Below, piece after piece: positions 1-10,267 of a stretch of 64,000 bases of DNA (positions within the stretch are counted from its first letter, which is position 1; the number at the start of each line of letters is the position of its first letter). The notes under the pieces were generated by a model. The model made no database searches. It had not been told where the DNA came from and saw only the letters and a program-made list of their open reading frames with translations. The DNA is from Bugulina stolonifera (lineage: Eukaryota; Bryozoa; Gymnolaemata; Cheilostomatida; Bugulidae), in assembly GCA_935421135.1 (NCBI GenBank), contig OW285193.1:4275996-4339995 (forward strand). The letters run 5' to 3'. The translations under genes and the position numbers were made by a program.

Positions 1-149
1 ATTGGACATTCCTCTGCTAAGATGTCTCGCAAAACACTAATCCTCAGGTCTGAAGTTGCTAAAAGCTCCTTTTTCACGTGATCAGAGAGAATGGCAGCAT
101 CACTGACTACAGCTAAAGTCAGCAATGTTAAGATCGGTACAAGTCCCAT
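1..149 (-). CDS. First exon of a secreted or type I membrane protein (partial)
   Basis: The minus strand reads from an ATG at 149-147 through 49 codons to the window edge with no stop. The N-terminus MGLVPILTLLTLAVVSDA is a textbook signal peptide: hydrophobic residues about 3-15, then small residues suitable for signal peptidase near residue 18. The mature start (AILSDHVKKELL onward) is charged and amphipathic, ending in EECP at the edge. I do not recognise the family. A decayed copy of the same exon lies at 13720-13785 on the same strand, so the gene belongs to a local family. The ATG is chosen because it immediately precedes the hydrophobic stretch. The rest of the gene lies left of the window. 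Confidence 0.6.
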   Translation of the reverse strand, partial: MGLVPILTLLTLAVVSDAAILSDHVKKELLATSDLRISVLRDILAEECP

Positions 150-1045
150 GTTGAACGCAATTTCACTTTGCTCTGAATGTCAGTGTGTTGTGTAGTGACA
201 GTATGGAGTAGGCAGCAGGCAAAGTTAGCTTCTAGACTATATGTATACATCTACTAGTGGTACAGTGTAGTAATCTCAGACTAGATTACCAGATGTTATT
301 TCGCATGGCAATACTGGTAGGCTATTGACTGGCTTACATGTTACTACACTACATTATATACCTTATATACTAATAGTGCTATAAACAGATAACAGTATAT
401 CTACAATATACCTTATACTACTGTTCTCTGACAGTACCCACCAGATCTGGAGAGAGGATAGTCTTGGATCTCAAGCACTGTACTCTAGAGCTCATTATTG
501 CTAATTAATATATCAATCACTACCTATTCTATTCTACAAATATATACACCAAGTGCTGGATACAGTAATAATACTGTACTAGATACTACAGAGAGTCTGT
601 TCAACTGCAGTCCATGTGCAGACGTATTACAAACAGAGAATATATCCCTTTATTAGAGAACTATCTCATCATATGACTAGTAAGTTATGTAGTATCCACA
701 TGTCAGTACATCAGGGTTGTAGTATATTATTAATAGTTACTAGTTCATATCATGTGAAACTTTTACGTGGAGTTGTCATCCCTTGGGATTGTCAAGGTAT
801 GACAACTCTAACAAAGGAGTTAGCATGATTGATACTAATGGTTTACTCTCTATTAGTCTGACCTCCATGTGCAGCTAAAGATCATGTGACCTAGTGACCT
901 CATGTTGCGGCTTCTGATGAGAAAAGAACCCCCTCTGTTTCATTTTTCGCTGTTTTCACATGGTTAGTGCTATGAAATTATACATTACCGCCTCAAATAT
1001 CCAATAATAGTGGTACAAGTCAGAACTGTAAACATAGTGATTGGA
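150..1045. other. Intergenic sequence, no gene seen
   Basis: This is the presumed 5' flank of the minus-strand secreted-protein gene. It is AT-rich, and the only ORF of note (616-828, plus) has no domain, signal or splice context. No promoter element could be placed with confidence. Confidence 0.5.
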
Positions 1046-2126
1046 TAGTAATGGACAGGTTAGTGTATGTTATACAGAGACTGGTGTATAGTAATGAACA
1101 GGTTAGTGTATGTTATACAGAGACTGGTGTATAGTAATGAACAGGTTAGTGTATGTTATACAGAGACTGGTGTATAGTAATGAACAGGTTAGTGTATGTT
1201 ATACAGAGACTGGTGTATAGTAATGAACAGGTTAGTGTATGTTATACAGAGACTGGTGTATAGTAATGAACAGGTTAGTGTATGTTATACAGAGACTGGT
1301 GTATAGTAATGAACAGGTTAGTGTATGTTATACAGAGACTGGTGTATAGTAATGAACAGGTTAGTGTATGTTATACAGAGACTGGTGTATAGTAATGAAC
1401 AGGTTAGTGTATGTTATACAGAGACTGGTGTATAGTAATGAACAGGTTAGTGTATGTTATACAGAGACTGGTGTATAGTAATGAACAGGTTAGTGTATGT
1501 TATACAGAGACTGGTGTATAGTAATGAACAGGTTTGTGTATGTTATACAGAGACTGGTGTATAGTAATGAACAGGTTAGTGTATGTTATACAGAGACTGG
1601 TGTATAGTAATGAACAGGTTAGTGTATGTTATACAGAGACTGGTGTATAGTACTGAACAGGTTAGTGTATGTTATACAGAGACTGGTGTATAGTAATGAA
1701 CAGGTTAGTGTATGTTATACAGAGACTGGTGTATAGTAATGAACAGGTTAGTGTATGTTATACAGAGACTGGTGTATAGTAATGAACAGGTTTGTGTATG
1801 TTATACAGAGACTGGTGTATAGTAATGAACAGGTTAGTGTATGTTATACAGAGACTGGTGTATAGTAATGAACAGGTTAGTGTATGTTATACAGAGACTG
1901 GTGTATAGTAATGAACAGGTTAGTGTATGTTATACAGAGACTGGTGTATAGTAATGAACAAGTTAGTGTATGTTATACAGAGACTGGTGTATAGTAATGA
2001 ACAGGTTAGTGTATGTTATACAGAGACTGGTGTATAGTAATGAACAGGTTAGTGTATGTTATACAGAGACTGGTGTATAGTAATGAACAGGTTAGTGTAT
2101 GTTATACAGAGACTGGTGTATAGTAA
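1046..2126. repeat. 43-bp minisatellite, about 25 copies
   Basis: A 43-bp unit (core GAACAGGTTAGTGTATGTTA, then TACAGAGACTGGTGTATAGT) repeats head to tail about 25 times. Only scattered single-base differences are seen, for example GGTTTG for GGTTAG at about 1531 and 1790, and AACAAG for AACAGG near 1959. The spacing of successive cores is exactly 43. The near-identity suggests recent expansion or homogenisation. No coding frame and no unique spacers. Confidence 0.97.
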
Positions 2127-2693
2127 CTATAGTCCAATACCTGTGTCAGTGTTACTGAAGCTGTCAATGTACTACTAGTTATATATTATACTTTCTATAT
2201 GCTATAGCCAACTCTGAGCTCTTTAATATTATTCCACTTGTCAACAGTTGTTCTTCTGTTTTCTGTTCATTTCTTGTTCAATACCTGTAGACTGTGTGTA
2301 TTTGATAATATAATACCGCTGCTGTGATGTCTATTAGAGTCTTATAAAATTATATAATATTACAGTGTCTTCCTACAGATCAGCCAGATATGTCTGTAAC
2401 ACAGAGACTATGTATGGAAACTATTAATCTGTTCGGGTTTAACTATTTTATTTCTCTCTTGTCTCGTGGTATAATCTCTATTATTGTGATTTAGAAAGAG
2501 TACACCAGATGTATGCACTACAAAACATTGCATGTCTAACATATACACACGTATGCGCAAATTCGCAATGGTAGGTTAGTGCAAACACCGTGGGTAGATA
2601 TCTTTCTAGTTTCCACACTTGTCAACTGAGGGTATTCTTCTGCAGTAGTGGCCATTGTCCACAACTCTTCGATGATGACTGATGGTGATGATG

Positions 2694-2908
2694 ATGCATG
2701 TGTGTATATGTTACACATATACTACACATGTGTAACATATATACATGTGTGTATATGTTACACACATGTACATATATACATGTGTGTATGTGTTACACAC
2801 ATGTATATATATACATGGATGTGTGTATATGTTACATCCATGTATATATATATATACATGGATGTGTGTATATGTTACACACATATATTATATACATGGA
2901 TGTGTGTA
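2694..2908. repeat. Palindromic TGTGTA/TACACA repeat array
   Basis: Alternating motifs such as ACATGTGTGTATATGTTACA and their reverse complements make about five imperfect units of 40-45 bp, each capable of forming a hairpin. ORFs across it in several frames are by-products of the repeat. Confidence 0.85.
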
Positions 2909-3306
2909 GGACTGCCATACTTGCCAAAGAGCAAGAGCAAAAACTCTGGACTCATTTGCTCAAAATTTCTAGACAAGTACCAGAATCCCTGGACATAGTT
3001 TGGGCGTATATCATTGGAATAAAATTTATTTCTAAAAAGTATCAAACTATCCATTTCAGTGCTATTTATTTTAGGTTGTATCTTGTGTTTTGTGAGGTTT
3101 GGTAACATTTTCACCAACTGATTTGTTGCTATTCATTTTTCTACATCCAGCCAACGCATATTTTGTACCTTTATATAATTGTTTTTGTAAAGCACACCGC
3201 TTAAATGTTAAGAATTATAATAAAAATTTGTATTTTTGGTGCTGTTGTCTCATGACAGGAATGAGTGGGACTTGATGAACCTGTGACCCTGAAGTGTACA
3301 TATCTG

Positions 3307-4100
3307 CAGAGATGGGTCCAAGTCATCGATTTGACTTGAGTTGCTGACTTGACTTGACTTTGACTTGCACATCAATGTGACTTGACTTGGACACATGAAT
3401 GACTTGTGACTTTTACTTGCACATCAATGTGACTTGACACGACTTGACTTAGACACATGAATGATTTGGGTTCTGCCAAGTCAATGTGGCAAATAAAAAA
3501 ATTTTACAGTGTACAGCCAACATGGGAAAAGGTCTCAATTGCCTAACTATTTATTCTTTTTCCTTGATCAGTGCCACTAGCACTGCTCAGAGTGTATCAA
3601 AGTTAGCAATGAGGATGCCCAATGCAGGTAACATCTAGGCTGCATGTATTTGAGACTAAACAGTGCATAGTCACAAGTACACACAGTGTAAGTAGTGTAA
3701 GTATAGTGTAAGTAGTGAATACACTGTACAGTGCAATAACTATTAGATTGAAGTTGTAGGACTGGCAAGTGGACACTCTGTACTGTACTATGCGCTGTTT
3801 TTACAAGCTATGTAACACTGTGTCACCTTCACTAATGTATATAATGTTACATGACCAGTCTCGACCATAGTGCCAATATTACTACTTATATAGACTAGTT
3901 CTTTACCATAATTGCATAAAATACATGCCGAGCTACACCTTGGCATGATTTTCATGGACTGGAATGTTTACTAAAAGAAAAAGTTATGTTTTAAAAAATG
4001 GAAAATTTTTTGAAGTTGTCTTCACTTGACTTGCATTTCTACTTGACTTGCCTTCAAAATTTTAGAAATGACTTGAGTTGTTGACTTGGACCCAACTCTG
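3307..4100. mobile_element. Non-autonomous hAT-type DNA transposon
   Basis: The ends are terminal inverted repeats: CAGAGATGGGTCCAAGTCA at 3307 and, inverted at 4100, CAGAGTTGGGTCCAAGTCA (one mismatch in 19). They are flanked by a perfect 8-bp target duplication, CATATCTG, at 3299-3306 and 4101-4108. An 8-bp duplication and ends starting CAG are the hallmarks of the hAT superfamily. Subterminal regions are packed with GACTTG repeats in both orientations. At 794 bp with no transposase-like frame, it is a MITE-like derivative. Confidence 0.88.
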
Positions 4101-4220
4101 CATATCTGCAAGTTATCCACTAAACCATCATGCCGTCTTTGTACGTACCACGATACCTGTTTCTAGGGTTATAAAATGAGTTATGTTCTCCTTATTCTTA
4201 CTCAGCACTAACAGAAATAA

Positions 4221-4329
4221 ATGGAGATTGATGGTTCACAGTGGTCATCCTCGGAAAACGAAGGACAGCTAACTAGATCTAACTCTACCTATAGGGGCAG
4301 CAGGTTTAGACAGAGCAGAGAGAAAGAAG
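4221..4329 (+). CDS. Candidate first coding exon, unassigned; phase-compatible with the claudin-like locus
   Basis: An ATG at 4221 opens 36 codons rich in Ser, Arg and Glu (MEIDGSQWSSSENEG onward, ending RQSREKE) and runs to a good donor GTATGT at 4330, leaving phase 1. A pyrimidine-rich TCTCCTTATTCTTACTCAG just upstream could be the acceptor of a 5'UTR intron. The exon at 18339 has an acceptor needing phase 1 and is open from that acceptor through its own ATG. The two could therefore join (VRVPFSK preceding the 18359 Met), giving 636 residues for the long claudin-like product. The 14-kb intron this implies is unproven. Confidence 0.4.
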
Positions 4330-4432
4330 GTATGTAGTAGCCTGTCATTTAGAGACAGATATAGACAGACTGACAACGTGTTAACACAGGAATCTAATCA
4401 ATCACTGCCCAAAGTCTGCAATACTACACTAT

Positions 4433-4967
4433 TACTACAATATCACACTCTATTACTGCAATACCACACTCTATCACTACAATACCACACAATACCAAAC
4501 TCTATCACTACAATACCACACTCTATCACTACAATGCCACACTCTATTACTACAATACCACACTCTATCACTACAATACTACACTCTATCACTACAATAC
4601 TACACTCTATCACTACAATACCACACTCTATCACTACAATACCACACTCTATCACTACAATACCACACTCTATCACTACAATACCACACTCTATCACTAC
4701 AATACCACACTCTATCACTACAATACCACACTCTATCACTACAATACCACACTCTATCACTACAATACCACACTCTATCACTACAATACCACACTCTGTC
4801 ACTACAATACCACACTCTATCACTACAATACCACACTCTGTCACTACAATACCACACTCTATTACTACAATATCACTCTCTATCACTGCAATGCCACACT
4901 CTATCACTACAATACCACACTCTATCACTACAATGCCACACTCTATCACTGCAATGCCACACTATAT
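4433..4967. repeat. 21-bp minisatellite, about 25 copies
   Basis: The unit is AATACCACACTCTATCACTAC with a few variants (ATGCCACAC, CTGTCAC). Because 21 is a multiple of 3, several frames stay open for more than 160 codons on both strands (TIPHSIT repeats in one). These ORFs reflect the repeat and not a gene. Confidence 0.95.
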
Positions 4968-7900
4968 GGCTATCTTGTGGAAGTGGAAGTTGTATCCTGA
5001 ACAATAGCCATTTTCGGTTTGGTCAAGATTACAACCAGGGACAACTGGTCCCGCTCAGGTTTAGCCAAAAATTTGATATGTCCAACACCTACCTTGATAG
5101 GCATATTATATATAGATACAATAATGTACTGTACATCGGGACCCAGGCTATTCACAGATACGAGGTCGTTGCTTCTCTTCCTACATATCATCAGTCTCAA
5201 CAACTATTATAATATAACCAGCCTTTAGTCACACTTGTCAATGAGTGTCATTCTAACTCTGTTAGCATTGCTAGCATACAATGTTGTTCTTCATTTGTAG
5301 ATTAAAGCTATTCAAAGTATTTGGAGATCATAGACTCTTACTATAGAGCATGGTAACACTATGCTAAAGAGCCTGATATGATTCATAACGCACAGGCTTT
5401 TAAAAATTCTCAAGACACTTGAACTCTTGAGTCGTAGCTAAGCCGGTATTCCATCCTGTAATATTCATTTACATGTTTGTGTGTTGCCATGGGAACAATG
5501 AGTGCTGCTATCACAGTCATATTGGTAGAGCTACAATTACTGTAGTTATTCTTAGTAGCTGCATTTAGTAATTAGAGAGCAAATCTGAACTGAATGCGTT
5601 TGTTCATTAATTTTCATTCTGCATCTATATATTAACAGCACATGTATGCTCTGATTGACTGATTGTACTATACACAATGGCCACTGTATAATACTATATT
5701 TAGTAATAATAAATTATGATTATAATGGTTATAATGTTGTTGTTGTCTTCTCTTTATATTTAGAGTACTAATGGGTGACAGGAAGAGACAAATCCTAAAA
5801 CACTGGATGGTATTCCTGATAATGTCCGTTTGTGTTTGACATTTTATGAATAATCTCCTCATTACTATATAAACTTTATAAACAATAGATCATTCGCTGG
5901 CCTAGTTAACAAATGTGCCAACTAGCAAAACGGAGAAACTGGAGTTATCAGTTGCTTGTAGTAAAGAGTGGCAAACTTCATCATCACAGAAAATTGTGAA
6001 GCTCCATTATGCCATTCCAAATATCAGAATTTACTATCATTATAACTTCATTGTGGTTTTGTCACTAAATGCCTATTATATCAGTTTGATCTTTTGTCCA
6101 GTTATTTCGGAACAAATATTGAGCAGCATCATGTTCCCATACATGTCATGTGGATGTCTTGACTACTTCACTAGCAAATTGCACTGTACTGTAATGAGTT
6201 CTCAACTATACTAATGCCCTAGTTTCCTATATGTGGAGCTGTGGAGGGGAGATAGGAATCTCAATAATTACACTCTGACTCCACCCACCGACAAGGTCCC
6301 AACATTCTGTGATATTAAATCTCCCGCTACTCTGTTTCATGAACTAGTCACCTCATGGAACATGATACATGTATATTGTGGTGATTTCAGACAATCCCAT
6401 TATTGCATAATTCACATAATATTTGTGTTGCTTTCACATTGCAGTTGGTCAGCACCGCTAAAAACGATGTGGTTAACTATCGCTATACTATAGCTGGCAC
6501 GTGTCAGCTAACGATGAGGTTAAAGTTAAGTTTGTTGAACTTGTTGACCCCTAGCACTCACTGGAGCATGTCACTATGTAATATAGTTGTGGTTAGTGTT
6601 GGCGCTCACCCCCAGTATTTGGCATAAACAGCAGGTTGAAATTGCTTTAATACATTCAGTATTAGCTATTGTGTAACCAGTTGGGTTTGCATTTTTATAT
6701 CTGTAGGGCAGAGTGCTTAATTTTGTAATTGGCTGTCATTATTATACCTGCATCACAATCCTCCACCCAACCTTTTTGTATCGGGCCCTATGCTACCTTA
6801 TGTTATGTCCTAGCCGTCCCTCCCTATGCCTGATCGAATCTCGAATAATTTTATAATTGTTTTTATGGGCGATTTATGTAGGCCAATTGCCCATCGGCCC
6901 TTACCGGTGTGCTTCAGACTACACGAGGAGACTCTGAGCCTAAGTTCATCCACGAAACTGAAGCTATAGCAACTCGAGTAGTTAGGTCGTACCTATGCAC
7001 AGACAAACACAGGCAGTGCACTCGGACCTGTTGGTTGTAATAGACACATGTATATAGCAGCACTGTTAGTCAACACTCGGATCTCACTCAGTGTGTGTAA
7101 AGAGCTCCCATGATAACTCCAAGCAATAATAAACGAAGCCTTTACAATATTACTCTGCAGTAACCTGTTTACTTATAAGTGGTTTAGATTATATTGCATT
7201 TACATGTAGGTAACGCTTGTGTTGCTATTTTGTCATTTCTGCATCAAGTTCGGTGTATTCACACTGCATCTACTTCACCTATAATCTAATTAATTAGTAA
7301 GATAGACATGAAAGTATGTGTGTTCAATAGGTCATACAAAGTTGTCCTCTCTTGTTCTGCTTCTCTCTGGGTAGGGGACAACTCCAACACATGTAAACTG
7401 TCATATTGTAATGGTAAAATATGACTCTAACTCAACCTCCCGACTACATGACACTTATTAGTTATTATATACATATATTGCATTACATTTGCTTGTATTG
7501 ATTGTCTGTGTAGTAAATCGTCACTTACATGTTTATAAAGTACAATTATTATAGCTTAGGGGTTAGCATATAATCACTGATTGCAATCCCTATCCTCTGG
7601 TATTAGATTTTACCAGCAAAATTATCAACTCTTTGGTTTTGTGATGAACAGAGAATAGAGAACTAATTCAGCTCTCTATTTGGAAAACTAGCAAATCACA
7701 ACTCTGCCGATTCTGTACAATGTAGTTGACGGACTTATAATTGTGATACATAATTGTACTGTATATAAGTCTTATATACAGTACAATTAATGTATGTATC
7801 ACAATAGTCACACAGAGACAAGAGGAAAGTTTCAATTTTATTACTTGGCTAAAGTACTGATATGTACCATAAATTCTCACAGTTACAAAGTTATAATATA

Positions 7901-8639
7901 ATATGCATGCAGACTACCTAACATTACGTACAGCACTACCAGTAGTTAATAGAATATGAGTTGATTCTCTATATAGTAGGTATATGAGAGAATAACTCCA
8001 TATATACATGTAGTAAGTATGAGAGACAACACATTATCGACTCCCATACTTACTACATTAATGTATATACAATACATGTATTCATATATGTATATTGCCG
8101 CGGTAACACTCTAAAAGAAGCACATGTGTATGAGAGGATAACTCTATGTACATATATATACAGTACATGTATACGTGTATATGAAGTTATAATCGTGATA
8201 ATAGTTCAAGATCTATTGAATTCTAAAGTGCTAGATCTAGTCTAAACTATCGAATAAAATGGAGCTTTTCATGGCCAGTCACACATTCCTTCACCAATCG
8301 CTTATTTCGAACTACTTGAAATCCAAGATAGTCACTCCTATTTAAAACAGCCATAAAAATTAGTTGCTCGCACTTGTACACCTAAGCAGAGTGTTAGCTG
8401 TGCACCTCTATCTCGGCGTTTGTAGTTATCCGAAACTTCTGATCGATGTCTGGTAAGTTGAATTCGTGTAGCATTTGGTTGCAGAACTCAACGGTTTTCC
8501 TATCTCTGATCCAGGAGATCTTTTAGTTTCATGAACTTTAATCCATAAGGTGTTCCCACCTGGCTATCTCCTTCCATACCTTTCATAGAAAGGGGCAGGT
8601 TTTTGTTATTGAATCCATGCAGGTTAAATACCTGTAAAT
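4968..8639. other. Intronic or intergenic sequence with no convincing gene
   Basis: AT-rich sequence with short ORFs that lack splice context. Small hairpins occur: an inverted pair of GTTGTCCTCTC and GGGGACAACTCC at 7341-7386, and one around 8009-8056 built on AGTAAGTATGAGAG and CTCCCATACTTACT. The stretch 6730-7150 is less AT-rich and has an AATAAA; it could be an old LTR, but I found no matching ends or target duplication. Confidence 0.4.
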
Positions 8640-10267
8640 AAATTCACTCATGAACTAGAAGCCGACAGTGAACCACAATTTTTAGACATACAAATTATCA
8701 GAAGCAATAACAAATTGGAAACAACTGTATATAGGAAACCTACAAACACCGAAATATACATACAATGGCACGCATTTGCACCTTTATAGGTGGAAAATAT
8801 CCACACTAAAAGCTTTAATACGCAGAGCAATGACAGCATGTTCCAATAACACACATCGTAAGAATGAACTTGAGCACATAAAAAACATTTTTAAAAATAA
8901 ACACAATTAACCAAAAAACCATTATAAAAGAAACGATCGAGCAAGTAGAACTAGGCATTAATAATAAAGAACAACCTGGTGACCAAACACCTATAGCAAT
9001 GCTAAAACTACCATATAAAGGAGACAAAGGACAAAACATACTGAAAGCAATGCATAGAAAATGTAGAGACATACTCAAAAATAAAATTAACACGTGAGTA
9101 ATATACACAGGTAATAGATTAAGTGAATATTGTAATGGTACAGGACATTTGTATACGACTCCAGCTACCGGACAAAGACCTACAGCACCCTAAGTGCCTA
9201 GTAGTTGTCACAGCGCTACTCAGCTGACACTCAACTCTCATAATTAGCTGCTCGTATACCCACATTCAATTGTATTGCATGTTAAACCATTTAATTACTG
9301 TCTATATACGTGTATTCATGTGTTTATACCCATTACATACTGATGTGCATTCACGTATGATTATTACTAAGTCTTTTATGCCTTTTATACCCATGTACAG
9401 AGGCCCGACCTCTCAGAATCCATTGATATTCATTTTGTACATGAATTGGACCATTATAAGCAACTTTTGTAGAACCCGACCTATTTTGGGTCGACCGTCG
9501 GGCTTCCGGCGGCCATGTTGTTGCGCAACTTCTGGACGACCTTACGTCGTCTTTTCCCGACACTGCGTCGGGCGAAAGTCCTTATACTATATAAAGGGCA
9601 TTGTTTCACTGTTCATTGTCTCAGTCTTCACTTGGCTTTCAATAAAGACACATCTATACTTGATACAGAGACTTTCACTTCCTTTTGTCAGGGCATTCGC
9701 TTAGCGAACCGCCTACTAGGTCGGATCACTCTCTTTCAACGTATAGTCTGAAGGTCAGACTTGGGACCAGATGGGTCGTCTCTGGTAGTTATTGGGCTAC
9801 TGAGACCGCTCGATCTTTCATGTAATGCGAAGTCCTATTACCACTCATAGGCACTTCATTTCTGGGTCGATAGTCGTCCAAGGACGACCGCACCAAATCA
9901 CAGAAACCATTACAATATTTTAACATAAAAGACAAAACAAGTAAATACCATGAGAATAATGTCGTTTACAGAGTTACTTGCTCAGATGTTAATTGTAGAA
10001 AAGAATATATTGGAGAAACTGCTAGAAGATTAGAGGAGAGAATCAAAGAACACAAAGATACAAAAAACAGGACAATCGGCAGTTGTACAACACAACATCA
10101 AAGAAGGACATGGCAATATCACTAAAGGAAATGTAACAATACTAAGCAAGAACAGAACCAAAAACAATATTAGAAGAAAAATATTAGAAGCATTACACGT
10201 CAGACAGCACAAACCAAAGTTAAATATACAAGGACAATCTTATTCACTAAAACTATTTTGTAACTAA
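8640..10267 (+). pseudogene. Decayed Penelope-like retroelement (RT end plus GIY-YIG), split by a solo LTR
   Basis: Left part 8640-9130: broken frames read the end of a Penelope-type reverse transcriptase (FTHELEADSEPQFLDI, then TTVYRKPTNTEIYIQWHA, then WKISTLKALIRRAM). It is interrupted by frameshifts near 8790 and stops near 8907 and 9093. Right part 9915-10267: continues with CSDVNCRKEYIGETARRLEE, the GIY-YIG endonuclease motif region, then a frameshift near 10060 and an intact tail ending at a TAA at 10265-10267. The parts are contiguous once the LTR and its duplication are discounted. The 5' end is truncated at about 8630. It lies in the large first intron of the claudin-like locus and is inactive. 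Confidence 0.82.
9131..9914 (+). mobile_element. Solo LTR of an LTR retrotransposon
   Basis: The element begins TGTAATGGT and ends ACCATTACA, a perfect 9-bp inverted terminus with TG...CA ends. It is flanked by the 4-bp duplication ATAT (9127-9130 and 9915-9918). Inside, in the expected order, are a TATA-like CTATATAAAGG near 9586 and a polyadenylation signal AATAAA near 9641. No internal retroelement genes are present, so it is a recombinational remnant. It landed inside the Penelope-like element between the RT and GIY-YIG parts. Confidence 0.85.

Noticed and set aside
1046..2126. Possible CRISPR array
   Set aside because: There are no unique spacers; the whole 43-bp unit repeats, in a eukaryotic genome.
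2648..3105. 116- and 135-codon ORFs
   Set aside because: They run through the palindromic TG/CA array and have no domain or splice context.
4378..5007. ORFs of 209 and 168 codons on opposite strands
   Set aside because: They are produced by a 21-bp tandem repeat without stops; composition is purely periodic.
6730..7150. Second solo LTR
   Set aside because: Composition and an AATAAA are suggestive, but no TG...CA ends with a matching duplication could be found.
9270..9751. 144-codon ORF and overlapping frames
   Set aside because: They lie inside the solo LTR (U3/R region) and show no similarity to a known protein.
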